DNA of 64,000 bases, from NCBI RefSeq assembly GCF_000346465.2, contig NC_034016.1, positions 5,570,726 to 5,634,725 on the forward strand, written 5' to 3'. Below are positions 45,701 through 56,629 of the stretch, one piece after another. A model generated the notes under the pieces. It ran no database searches. It saw only the letters and a program-made list of their open reading frames with translations, and was not told the origin of the DNA. The first letter of the stretch is position 1; every line of letters begins with the position of its first letter. The position numbers and the translations under genes are program-made. Source of the stretch: Prunus persica. Its lineage: Eukaryota; Streptophyta; Magnoliopsida; Rosales; Rosaceae.

Positions 45701-46522
45701 CAAAATATGAACTGGGCAGCTCACCTTTTCAATTCTCACTTGAAGTCTTTGGTGGATGTGATTAGGGCAGAGATGCCTGGCTCTGCTCTTGTATTTGTCA
45801 ACTCCTACAAGATCATCAGGGACATTATAAAAAACCCTATCTCCAAAGGTATATATGCAGATCTCTCTTGGCCCCTTCACATTAAACAATAAAGAAGAAG
45901 AGAATTCTTAATTATCTACTTTAACAGTGTATCCCCGAATAATAGGGTGGTCCAAAATATAGTTTTGCATGCATATATAAAGTACATTTCACCGGGGCCA
46001 TAGGGGGGCCCACTTATGGCCTAGGCATGGCTCCGTCACCCGGGCTGAGGTGGTTGCTTTTTTGGGCTGCATGATTGCAAATCTTCATTAATTATAGTGT
46101 TCTCTTACCAAATTGTCTAGATAATTATAAATTTAACAACGTTCGTGTGACAATGTAAGTTTTCATGTCAAATATATTAGTGCACATACACAAACACATG
46201 AAGATTCCAATTCAGTGCAAAAGCATATATGCCTTGTGAATCGAAAGCGTGTAAATTATAATTGAAAATTCCATGGGTTACAGGATTCAATGATTCTAGC
46301 ACTACCTGTTGTGAAGTGGCATCAATATCTGAAGGTGGAAATGGAATTTTATGCAAGAGGGGAGGTGAAGTGTGTGCAAACAGAAGCAGTCATGTGTACT
46401 TCGATGGCTTGCATCCAACGGAAGCTGTAAACGTTCAAATAGCAACAAAGGCCTATGTCTCTTCTCTTAAAACCGAAGTTTATCCCACTAATATTGCACG
46501 AATGACCAAATCCAAAATCTAG
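42762..46522 (+). CDS. GDSL esterase/lipase, four exons, intact
   Basis: Exons 42762-43169, 44039-44272, 45596-45848 and 46284-46522; all introns are GT-AG and the joined frame is 377 residues, normal for plant GDSL enzymes. The first about 25 residues (SRLFFLALSLLACFPF) are a signal peptide, so the product is secreted or vacuolar. SGNH residues: Ser48 in FVFGSSLVDNGNNN, Gly in FASGASGI, Asn181 in GTGGNDY, and Asp339/His342 in DGLHPT. It should hydrolyse esters of lipids or small substrates; the substrate cannot be told. Block I reads GSSL where most have GDSL, but the catalytic Ser is kept. Also typical: NPLGCSP in exon 3 and a late HVYFDGLHPTEAVN block. Intron 2 (1323 bp) holds two SINEs. 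Poly(A) signal near 46669. Confidence 0.93.
43170..44038 (+). other. GDSL gene intron 1
   Basis: Starts GTATGC, ends TTTTCAG; phase 0. AT-rich, no gene inside. It contains no clear insertion. Confidence 0.8.
44408..44606 (+). mobile_element. SINE in GDSL intron 2, with exact target duplication
   Basis: A-box-like gagtggctcagtggtt and B-box-like taattcgagtctcag in the first 100 bp, ending atatttatttaaaaaaata. Flanked by the 9-bp direct repeat acaatataa (44399-44407 and 44607-44615). tRNA-derived SINE of another family than 45361-45496, in the sense orientation of the gene. Confidence 0.85.
45361..45496 (+). mobile_element. Second SINE in GDSL intron 2
   Basis: B-box gttcgaatctcc at 45409-45420, then gcgtgtgtgagaaacccgg, ctaaattagactatcacttg and an A-rich tail. 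Same family as 42412-42561. It ends about 100 bp before exon 3. Confidence 0.75.
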
Positions 46523-46668
46523 GGTTCTTGGTATGACCTCTGTTTGCTACACTTAGGTTTGAACTCTAAAATATAGTCTATCAAGTTGGCTTCGGAACTT
46601 AGTTAGAACTGATGAGTCCAATGGCTTTGTAATGTGTACTTGTGTAGGTTGTTTTCTGGTATGTTTGC

Positions 46669-46674
46669 AATAAA
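46669..46674 (+). terminator. Poly(A) signal of the GDSL gene
   Basis: aataaa 147 bp after the stop codon, in a T/G-rich context. Confidence 0.5.
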
Positions 46675-46813
46675 AATGTATCGATCATGCGTTTGTAAGG
46701 TTGGCTATATTTTAGATTATAGTGCGCGTGGGCCAAGAACTGACTAATAATCAAACAACCGAAATTGAGTGGGGAACTGACCCAATACGAGTTCTTTTCT
46801 ATGCCTCAAGTAG

Positions 46814-46962
46814 GAGAGAAACTCTCATGTAACGGGGATAACACTTTTTGCTATCTCCAACCAATAACGCAGTGACATGTAGGATAACTTTTCCACGTGT
46901 CATTGTGTTATTGATCGAGGATAGCAAAACAGTGTTATTCCCGTTATAGGTAAGTTTTTTTC
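46814..46962. mobile_element. Mutator-type MITE, hairpin
   Basis: 149 bp. Ends GAGAGAAACTCTCATGTAAC and, reversed, GAAAAAAACTTACCTATAAC; the inverted similarity continues (ggggataacactttttgcta against gggaataacactgttttgct), so almost the whole element folds back. Exact 9-bp duplication ctcaagtag at 46805-46813 and 46963-46971, the Mutator signature. It lies 290 bp downstream of the GDSL stop. Confidence 0.88.
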
Positions 46963-46971
46963 CTCAAGTAG

Positions 46972-48054
46972 AATAAGGACTTCAATATTTCTCTAGTACA
47001 AAAGGTAGAAACCAAACCAAGCTTGAACAAACAAAGAGCTAAAAAATAAATAAACAGTAGATAAAGTGATGAAGATTTCTTGATTCAGGTAACTTGAACT
47101 CAGATCGAACAACAAGAATCACAGTTGAGAGATTGCTCGTCAACAGGAGATCATACCAGCAAAATGTGTGGCAGAGCAAGAAAAATAAAGAACTTTGTCA
47201 TGAGTTACCAACTGGAAATCCCAAAGGAAAGCGATGTGTTTATCAAATCAGAATATTTTTGTTTTGGTTGAGAGTCCACTTTGTTTGATGATTGGACGCT
47301 GCTGCACAAGAACCTGCCTATTAAATTTTGAGTGAGGAACAAATGGTGTGGAGCACGCCACACCTCTGAATCCCATTTCTCATGTACAAGTCAGTCTCAG
47401 TCAACCTCACCATGCTACCACTCGCTTTCTCTCCTTTGGTACGCTCCCCAAAACCAATAAAAGTGGTCAGCAACACACCCATTAATGTTTTCTCCGAGCA
47501 TGCTTCAGTGTGTGAGAGTTAGATAAGGCTATACGAGTTTGAATGCTTCAAAATTTAGCTATGTTATACTAGACATAATTGTATTAACTTTCATGAACAA
47601 TTCAACTTCATCTAAACATTGCAACTAGATGAAAGAACATCTCTGCGCTCAGAGAACTAACGAAAGTTGAGATTTTTAGCATGAAAAATATTCTTTTGAG
47701 GAAATACCAAAAGCAAATAGGAAACTTGGCCAATCTGAGGTTGTTGGATTTGACTTCGAATACAAGTGTTAAGATAATTCCGTCCAAAGTAATGTCTAGG
47801 TGGTCCAGGTTAGACTAACTACGCATGGAAAGTAGTTGTCGAGACTAGGGTAGTAAAGTTGAAGGATCATGAGAAAGAATTAATGCTGGTTTTGATGAGT
47901 TAACTTGCTTGTCGTACTAAAATATTTTGATAGTTCAAATTTTTTATGCACAATGCATTCCTAAAGATGTTTGGTTTCATCCAAATTAGGAAAATTTTTG
48001 CATATTCATCAAGGGTAAACCAAGACCCTTATAACCGATGGAGGCTAAAAAAAC
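46972..48054. other. Intergenic stretch, no gene recognised
   Basis: Short frames only; nothing identifiable up to the start of the second duplicated block. Confidence 0.45.
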
Positions 48055-48703
48055 CATGTTGAAACTCTTTATTTTGCTATGTTTCCTTCCTAAGATAAAA
48101 TGATATCAAATTGATGTCTGAATCAAACTGTGATGATTTAAGTACCAGTGCATTCCTAATTAAGTTTGTCCAATTTGGAGATATTTTAATTCCCTTGTCA
48201 TCTTTTCTCACTTGTATTCTGGTCGATTGGGCTCTTTATCAATTTCTTTAATTTGTATTGTCCATTCGGACACATTTCTATCTCCTTTAATAAAAGTTTT
48301 TTCGGTCCTTTACAATTTCAGCAATTTGTTCATTGAGTTCTCACATCATGCAAGTGGAATTTTAAAGTCCTTAATCAGTCTGGGCATGAAAAGAAGTAAG
48401 ATTTCATAACGCGCAAGATTTCTATTACAATTTTATCTGAATTACCTCTTTCTATTGGGCTTAACAATATTAATAGCAACATGCTTGTGCATGCACATCA
48501 TACAAAACATATACCAGACCACTAACGGGCTTTGAATATTTAAAATCATTCATAAAATTTAGATTAGATTAAAGTATAATATCGTTTGTATCAAAAAAAT
48601 AATAAATAAATACAAAGCCATACTTTTTGGGGTGAACAAATACAATACTAAATCAACTCTAACCAGAGCTGCTGCCTGTTGGGCTTTCCAATCTTACATA
48701 TAA

Positions 48704-48998
48704 TGCTCACATTACCTCAAGATCTCATAAGATGCAGATAGTATACTTCAAAAATTATAACCTGTCTTCTTCATCAACCCAAGTTCTCAGTGAAAATCAT
48801 ACTAGCATAAAATTTGGATAAGACTCGACAACAAAGCACAAAGTCCGTATTAACAAACACAAATTTTATTTAACACGGATTTCCTAAACAAAGCTCAAAC
48901 ACCTGACAAGATGAAACCATCGAACACAAATTGGTAGCATAGATTTCCTAAAACAGGTAACAACTCCGAAAATTGTTGCATGAAATGTCATTCGTCTT
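48704..48998. repeat. Internal dispersed repeat, unit 1 in copy B
   Basis: Counterpart of 828-1130. Unit 2 is at 50570-50840 and unit 3 at 52388-52530, so all three predate the large duplication. Confidence 0.65.
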
Positions 48999-49049
48999 TA
49001 AACATAACCATAGTGACAACAACATATATGAGACCTCAAAAGAAAAAAA

Positions 49050-49085
49050 AAGGGGGGGGGGGGGCGCGGGCGGCGGGGGAGGGAG
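49050..49085. repeat. G-rich tract
   Basis: A run of 12 or more G, then gcgcgggcggcgggggaggg. The counterpart in copy A (1127-1142) is only aggggcgggggaag. This could form a G-quadruplex, and the exact length may be a sequencing artefact. Confidence 0.7.
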
Positions 49086-49460
49086 AACAGAGTTAGAGGG
49101 ACATATTATGAGAAATACTTCAATTTCCCTGAAGAACGTCAGGAAACGGAAACATATCAAGATTATTATAGAATTGGTCAGGAAAAAGAAAATGACATCT
49201 GTAAATTTTCAGAACATCTGTCCATTTATCCCCATATTTTCTGCCAATATATCAATTCTTTTATTTTAATACGACCAATATTTAAATCATGCAAAAACAA
49301 AAAATTGAAAAAGAAAACCTGGGAGCTCAAACATCCTTGCACCTGAAAATAAGGCCACCATCATACAAGATAAAACAAGCAATGAAGAATTGGGACCAAA
49401 GATTTCTTCAAGAGTATATTTCAGGAAAACGCAAACATTTGGATGGTAACCTTAATATAT

Positions 49461-49649
49461 TGTTCAAACATCATAGTACCTGAAAATAAATCTCAAACAT
49501 CTCAACACATGAAAATAAGGCTCAAACATCTCAGTACCCGAAAATAAGGCTCAAACATCTTAGTACTCGAAAATAAAGCTCAAACATCTCAGTACCCGAA
49601 AATACGGCTCAAACATCTAAGTACCCGAAAATAAAGCTCAAACATCAAA
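49461..49649. repeat. 29-bp minisatellite, about six units
   Basis: Units of ctcaaacatctcagtacccg plus aaaataagg with a few changes each; the copy A site has two units. Confidence 0.9.
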
Positions 49650-52600
49650 CAAGACAAACAAGCAATGAAGAATTGGAACCAAAGATATCTTTAAACAAAT
49701 TTTTAAATGATCTTATACATAATACTTGTGAAAACAAACCTAGGTCGCAAACTAACCCAACAACGAGGAAAAGAGAGCAAGATATGTTTAAGGCACAAAA
49801 GATATAGTAAAAAGAAAAGAAGATAGAGTAAACACAGAAAATCATACCACAAAGTCAATATCATGCTCAATTAGAAGACTTACAATGACAATCAGAAAAT
49901 CAGAACCCAAAGAGTTGACAGCAGTAGTTAACAAAAGAAAATTCTATTAAAGGCTACAGAAAAAGAAGCTCTTAAAATGCCTCACTTGCTTCTGTCACCT
50001 GAAAAAGGGCCCAGGACATATACTGACCATAATTGATTACCACAACGCTAATATCAGAACAATCTACACACAACCCAAAAGTCCATACATTTTCAAAAAT
50101 AAGCTTAATGTATACGTTTTTAAACTGTAGAAGGGTAAAACAAGTCAAATTTATGGTGCGCCAAGCCAACCTTACTAGTTATTCCACTCTGATACACATA
50201 ACAGTTAGAAACTATAGAGCAGGGATAGTATAATTAGAGACCAAACAGTAAGAGAAACTGCTTATGCTCCCCATTAGAAACTCTGCCCCACTGCAGGCTT
50301 AGGCACATCAGAAAGTACCATGTTTTTTTTTGTAAATGATGAGAACCAAGGATCCTGTTTAACATGTCCAAATAAAAATGGTTTCCTATTTTTATTATTT
50401 GGAGTGCCCTCATCAGCTCTGGCAATTGTTTAAAACGTGGCACTTCTAAGGTTTCTGTTTATTTGATTTTCAGTCATTGATAAAAGAAAATTTGAGTGGA
50501 CTTAATTTGTGCTCATGTACATTGACAGAAAATGTTTGAAAAGGTTCACTACTGCTTGCTGGGCATTCTAATCTATATATAATGCTCAAACTACCTCAAG
50601 ATATCATAATGCAGATAGTATACTTTAAAACTTACTTCCGACCTTTCTTCTTCATCAACCCAAGTTCTCAGTGAAAATCATACTAGTATGAAACAAACCT
50701 AAATTTTATTTACCATAGATTTCCTAAACAAGGCTCAAAACATCTGATAAGACGAAACCAAAGAACACAAATTGGTAGCATAGATTTCCTAAACAGTAGC
50801 AGCTCTGCAAATTGTCGCATGAAATGTCATTGATCTTTAAAACATAACCATGGTGACAGCAACATAAATGAGACCCCAGAAAAAGAAACAAAAAAGGAGG
50901 GAGAAATCTAAGCCACAAAAGAAAAACAAAGAAAACACTGATTGGGTTATTTCATAAATATTGGGGAGAAATGAAGATGGTGTACCTGATTATCAGAGTC
51001 GCTGACGCAAATGCCACTGCAGGGTTTAAAAGAAGGGGGCACACTCCATAGTTTTCCTTCATATTATGGCATTATTGACGTGAAGAGACAGTACAAGAGT
51101 GAAAAAAAAATTGGGGGGACCTGACCAGCCAACAACCGTTGCAACTGAACATCTTTGACAAGAAATCCTTATTAAATCAAAATCAACATAAAGATGCAGA
51201 AACATTCTTTTACAAGGAATAATTTGTTGCTCAAGATGCTAAATATTCTGGCTTGCATCATTATCATTCTTTATTAAACCAAGAAGAAGAAAGAAAAACT
51301 AGCACAATGATAAACTCAGAAAGCAATGTACTCGGAACAAAGAAAAAAAAAAACTTTATGAACAAGCATATACTTCGCTAATGTTTCCAAGATATCTGGA
51401 TGTCTAGGATTGCATCAGGCAGAGACAACTATATCCACATTGGAAACCTCATCTATAACAAATTAGAAAGTAAAACTTCAATAAGATTCCCTAATAATAG
51501 CAAGATTCTAAGTTATCTATAACAAATTAGAAAATCCTGTTGAGGTGGCTCTCAATGAAAGCATCAATTTGTGGGATATGAATTCCACAAACACTTTGAG
51601 ATCTCTCATTTAAAAGAATGCAACTGAGGCCCTTGCACACCAACCTTCTCAAAGGTTCCTATTGATCTTAAAATGTGAATCTAAGCCAATGGGTCCTTTG
51701 TATCTTCACAGCATTATAAAAGTACTAACTTATCAACCCATGGTCTATAGCCAAGAAATTTAACTTATCGTCACCTCCCATGCACATGCTCAAAGATCTC
51801 ATCGTCTTCGAGTGGCATATATAGATCCCTCTAAGCCAAGTAGGAAGTATTTGAAAACAAAAAAACAAAAAAGGATTATAGCATCAAGACATCACTATAG
51901 AAGCTATTGCAAAAAGATCACTGCACAAACCTTTTTATAGCACCTTTAGAAATGATTGTGATACATTATGTTATTGAAATTAGCTTTTTCTTAAGAACAA
52001 TGTTAGCTAAGCCTAAAGAAAAGATAACAAATCATTTACTGTATGGAAGGTCACAAGAAAACCTATTAGAACAATCAATAATGGAATTTTCACACTCCAT
52101 TTTCCTTTTCAATTTAACAAAAACAAATAGTATCTGTAATATAAAATCTTTAGCAATTTTACCTGAAATAGCCATGATATAACCCTTATTGAAGAGATGA
52201 TGAAGGAAACACAACTCCAACAGCAATGCAAACTGCACACTGTAGCAGCCACCAAGCCAAAAGAAATTGAAAGAAAAAACCATTATAAGGAGCAATCCCA
52301 AGCTTCTGTACTAGCTCAAACGAAATTTGGATAAGTGCAGGGAATAGCAAACTGAAAACTCCACAGGGCACAAAGTGTGTATTAACAAACACAAATTTTA
52401 TTTACCTAGATTTCCTAAACAAGGCATAAACACCTGACAAGATCAAACAACGAGCACAAATTGGTAGCATAGATTTCCTAAACAGTAGCAGCTCTGTAAA
52501 TTGTTGCATGAAATGTCATTCATCTTTAAAGCATAAATTTAGAGGTGAAACGGAGATGGGGTACCTGATTATCAGGGTTACTAAAGCAAATGCCAATGCT

Positions 52601-52779
52601 GGGATTAGATGAGTGGGGCACACACTCCATAGCAACAACCTTTGCAACTGAACAGCTTATACAAGAAATCATTTTATTTGTACAGATGCGAAACACTTAT
52701 TCATCATTTCATTCCTTTAATAAATCAAAACAGACTTAAAGATGCAGAAACCTGATTAGCTGGAGTTTGGAATTTTTCT

Positions 52780-52905
52780 ATGGTTTACGTTCATAGGGAC
52801 AGAAAAGCTGCAGCTGATGCACCTGCGAAGATGGGGGATTGTCTCCAAGTTCTTGATAAGCTTCCGTGGAATTTGATTTCAGTTTTATTGCAAACTTACA
52901 TGCTT
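52780..52905 (+). pseudogene. RNase H-like C-terminal fragment, copy B
   Basis: Reads MVYVHRDRKAAADAPAKMGD, then CLQVLDKLPWNLISVLLQ. Counterpart of 5430-5560 with few changes; no RT or RNase H core beside it. Confidence 0.5.
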
Positions 52906-53577
52906 TTGTCCCTCATGCCCAAACCATTCGCTCTCAGTTGCATTAGCCATCAAATAGCAATCACACAAAAACTGGCACAAAAAAAATAAAAAAAATAAAC
53001 AATACAAAAAGTAGAGAGAGAGAGCACAATGGTCCACTTCATCTGACATGTACAATGTATGATATGATATGTATAATGTATATGGTCAATGAACATGGAT
53101 AGTATACACAAACACACACAACAGAACATACACACTTTATCTTCTTTTGTATCCTGGAAAAAGTTCCATGAAGTAAAACATTTTAGAAACGATATCCACA
53201 TTGGAAACCTCATCTATAACAAATTATATTGTGGAACATACACACATGTTATCTTATATGCATCATAACAGTGCATACTTTGCTACTGTTTCCAAGATAT
53301 CTGGATGTGTAGGATTGCATCAGGCAGATACAACTATATCCACATTGGAAACCTTATCTATAACAAATTAGAAAGTAAAACTTAAAGAGATTCCCTAATA
53401 GCAAGATTCTAAGTCATCTATCTTGTCGAGCAGTGGGTTATATTCCAAATCTGGCATCTCAACAATAAAAAATCAGAATTACTATAATATATAATCAACT
53501 ACGATATACAACAAATAACAGAGGCAAGGTGGCTTGTAACCTACGCCTCATTTTCCGTGTAAACTCTAACCTGTACT

Positions 53578-55197
53578 TCATGAGCGGATCTCACCTTCCT
53601 CCCAATCGCCTTTCTGCCAGCAGATCTCGCCTTCCTCCCAATCTCCATTCAGAAACGCCTCCTCGTCCTGACCCTGCAACTCGTCATCTTCCTTGAGGTA
53701 CAAACCCAAATGCTTAAGGGGCAATCCAAGGTAGACCTTTTCACTGCCACAGCCACACAGAATCTCAAGTTGTTTGAGATCCTTTAAAGGGTCCTCAAAT
53801 TGGACTGACTTCTCCATGTTCAAAATAGCAAGGCGAGCCGATTGCCTTTGCTCCATCCGATGCATCAATTTTCTCCTTGGTGGAGAATCAGGTAGACCCT
53901 TAAGTATCTTGTTTGCTTTCCGTATTGTACCTGAAAATCGCATCTTGAGCGACTGAATTCGCCTAGCCTTACATGGAGAAAGATTGTCTGTGGCCTGATA
54001 CATGGCATGATGAACAAGGGTGCCCAAGTCATCATCTTTGGTTGACTTAACTGAGTGAGAATCATCATCTTTGGTTGACTTAACTGAGTGAGAATCAGAA
54101 ACCCCAACAACCCCTTGACTTTGCATAAGAACCCTACAAGCAGAAGAGCTCTTGCCATTTGGTCTCCGTTTGGGCAGAGGAGGAGTAGGAGGAGGACAAG
54201 CATTTGACATTTTCTCCTCGGCTTCTTTCCATTGGGTCTCAAAAACCCCACTGAGATGCTTGGCTGCTGCACGATTTCTACTCCCAAGGGGGAAATATCT
54301 GAAAGCGTTTGAGAAGATAAGCCTGATATCAGCAGCAAAGTCATCAGCGCTGGAGTAGACACCCCTCTCCAATTTCGATTTCACAGTACCCAAATCCATC
54401 GGCCTCCAGATTTCGTCGAAATAACCCGGCAGATTCTCAGCCACAGGATCAACAACAGGCTTGTTGAAGTAGCTCGCATGGCCGAGGTTCATCAGAGAAT
54501 CCAATACCTTAGAACAATCCAACGTCTCTTTTGAAGCAGACGAAGCCAAACCTTTGACTTTGAGCAGAGGAAGACAAACAGTCGACTTTTCCTTCCGTTG
54601 GGTCTTAGAAACCCTAGAAGACCTCTTCCTCTTCTGAGTTTGACAGATTTCATCAAAACCCTCTTCTGATTCCGGGTTGGCATTTTTTGTAGCAGACGAA
54701 GCCAAGCCCTTGCACAGCGGAAGACCAACAGTCGACTTTTCCTCAACGGCCACATTCCGTTGGGTCTCAGAAACCCCAGAAGACCTCTTCCTCTTCTGGG
54801 TTAGACAGATTTCATCAAAACCCTCTTCTGATTCCGGGTTGGCATTTTTTGTAGCAGACGAAGCCAAACCCATGCACAGAGGAAGACCAACAGTCGACTT
54901 TTTTTCAACGGCTACATTCCGTTGGGTCTCAGAGACCCTAGAAGACCTCTTCCTCTTCTGGTTCTGACAGATTTCATCAAAACCCAGATCTTCTGATTCT
55001 GGGTCAGCATTTTTTGTAGCAGACGAAGCCAAACCCTTGCGCAGAGGAAGACCAACGGTCGACTTTTCCTCAACGGCTACATTCCGTTGGGTCTCAGAAA
55101 CCCTAGAAGACCTTATCCTCTTCTGGGTCTGAAACTGAAACTCAAAGGAACCAAAACCATCCTCCAATTGTCTGCGCTTTATAGCAGACCACGCCAT
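53578..55197 (-). CDS. GTE-type bromodomain protein, copy B
   Basis: Intact 539-residue paralogue of the protein at 6217-7803, with the same layout: four N-terminal repeats, a bromodomain (about residues 227-330), the ARLAILNMEKSVQFED and HLGLYLKEDDE tail, and two GDWEEGEI motifs. About 20 substitutions by eye, most in the repeats and linkers; the bromodomain differs at only one or two positions. The extra 11 residues come from a 33-bp tandem duplication (DDDSHSVKSTKDDD, about 54030-54095). It also has YFP in place of YNP at the acetyl-lysine pocket, so this change predates the duplication. Start fixed by ATG with no longer frame upstream. Both copies staying open suggests that both may be used. 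Confidence 0.86.
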   Translation of the reverse strand: MAWSAIKRRQLEDGFGSFEFQFQTQKRIRSSRVSETQRNVAVEEKSTVGLPLRKGLASSATKNADPESEDLGFDEICQNQKRKRSSRVSETQRNVAVEKKSTVGLPLCMGLASSATKNANPESEEGFDEICLTQKRKRSSGVSETQRNVAVEEKSTVGLPLCKGLASSATKNANPESEEGFDEICQTQKRKRSSRVSKTQRKEKSTVCLPLLKVKGLASSASKETLDCSKVLDSLMNLGHASYFNKPVVDPVAENLPGYFDEIWRPMDLGTVKSKLERGVYSSADDFAADIRLIFSNAFRYFPLGSRNRAAAKHLSGVFETQWKEAEEKMSNACPPPTPPLPKRRPNGKSSSACRVLMQSQGVVGVSDSHSVKSTKDDDSHSVKSTKDDDLGTLVHHAMYQATDNLSPCKARRIQSLKMRFSGTIRKANKILKGLPDSPPRRKLMHRMEQRQSARLAILNMEKSVQFEDPLKDLKQLEILCGCGSEKVYLGLPLKHLGLYLKEDDELQGQDEEAFLNGDWEEGEICWQKGDWEEGEIRS

Positions 55198-55490
55198 TTT
55201 TTATTTCAGAAACCCAAAAATTCACACAGTCGTTACAGAGAGAAAACCCAGAAAATCACTCGCTCAATCGTTGCAGAGAAAATCACTCGCTCAATCGTTG
55301 AACTCAATACTCTCACTCGATCGCTTTCGCTTACTTGTTGAAGAGAAACAGAGAGATAGAGAGACAGACAGACAGACGAAAAGAAGAGGGAATGTATTGT
55401 TGTGGCGCTATTTTGGTTTTCAAAACGTAAAATGAAAGGTCGGTGTGATAACTCGGTGACTCAGTTGCTGAGTTGTTGCGCGTAAAAAAG
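55198..55490 (-). promoter_or_regulatory. Leader and promoter region of bromodomain gene B
   Basis: Same leader repeat as in copy A (gaaaatcactcgctcaatcg twice, about 55249-55300) and similar sequence up to about 55490. Beyond 55530 the two loci differ, so distal regulation may have diverged. Confidence 0.4.
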
Positions 55491-55530
55491 CAAAAAATAA
55501 AAAGTAAAAAACACGCAGAAACACCAGCTT

Positions 55531-56629
55531 AAACAGAGGAAATTTTGAAAAAATCCAAAAGAGAGATAAATTTTTTAAAAGAAGTCAAAATAGACAAAAT
55601 TGCCCTTATTTATTTTTGGATTTCCTAAGGAATCATTTACATTTGTATGTCTTTAATTTGAAAGTTCAGAGATTTTTCTGTCTTTTTTAAAAAAGCTTTG
55701 GCTTTTTCTAAAAATAAAAGTTTTTTTGTGGCTAAAACCTAAATTTACTTTTAAGTAAATGCATAACTCAGTTACTCAAGTACTAAATAAATTTCAGATG
55801 TATACAAATGAATAAATATATTTTACCCATGATGCAAAGTTTAAAAAAAAATATTTTTCCTTTCCTTTCCTATTGTCAAATTAATTTGTCTCAACTCACT
55901 CTAAATATTTTTCATTTCCTTTCCTTTCCTTTCCTTTCCTTTCATTTCCTATTGGTTAAAAGGTAAAATAAGAAGACACAAAATGAAAGAATTTGATTTA
56001 CACTACCTACAATAGAAAAATATTTTCACACGCAGAGACATGGGGTTAATTTTATTTTTGATTTTTATGAATTATTGAAAGATAAGTAAATAAAAATAGA
56101 ATCAACATGACAATATTCATTTTGTGTGTAAAATTTTTAATTTTGAACCAAAACTACGGTCTAGTTCAATTTTTACACACACACAAAAATGTGTACTTTC
56201 GATTTGAAATGAACCAAAATGCAATTAATTGGTTTATAATATTTCACTTTTATGTTTCATGTCATACATTGATATCAACCATTTAGTAGCAAAAATAAAA
56301 TCTCAACGTCATTCAAATTTGGTGTTATATCTCGCAAAATTTCACAATTTTCAAAGGGAAATTTTTTTCTCAACTATAACCAGAAAATAACTGAACCAAA
56401 CCAGTCACTAAATGAATTGGTTTTATTCAATGATATAATTAGGTTAATGTCTAGAACGAATTAAATCGAATCATGTCCATTCTAGTATAAAATTGTGATA
56501 TTTTTTTCAATGACATGATACTTTTTTTTTTTTCAATAATGAGGGGAGATTCGACCTTGAAACCTCATCTAACATTGGAATATTATTAATAATTAACTTA
56601 TGCTTGTTAATTTATGTAGGGTTTTTTTT
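55531..56629. other. Intergenic stretch, partly paralogous to 14155-14825
   Basis: 55531-55780 is unique AT-rich sequence, possibly an insertion. 55785-55845 and 56160-56480 match the copy A side. ttcctttcctttcctttcct near 55915-55945 is a (TTTCC)n microsatellite. No gene seen. Confidence 0.55.

Larger units (their letters stand above)
48055..55530. repeat. Large direct segmental duplication, copy B
   Basis: Second copy of 315-8118. Differences from copy A: about 170 bp present only here near 48190-48390, a shorter segment after the first internal repeat, a longer minisatellite (49461-49649), a poly-G expansion near 49052, and many point changes. Copy A has about 350 bp (1360-1810) that is reduced here. 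Confidence 0.9.

Noticed and set aside
49461..49649. Regular 29-bp repeats that look like a CRISPR array
   Set aside because: Units adjoin directly with no spacers, and the context is a plant genome; this is a minisatellite.
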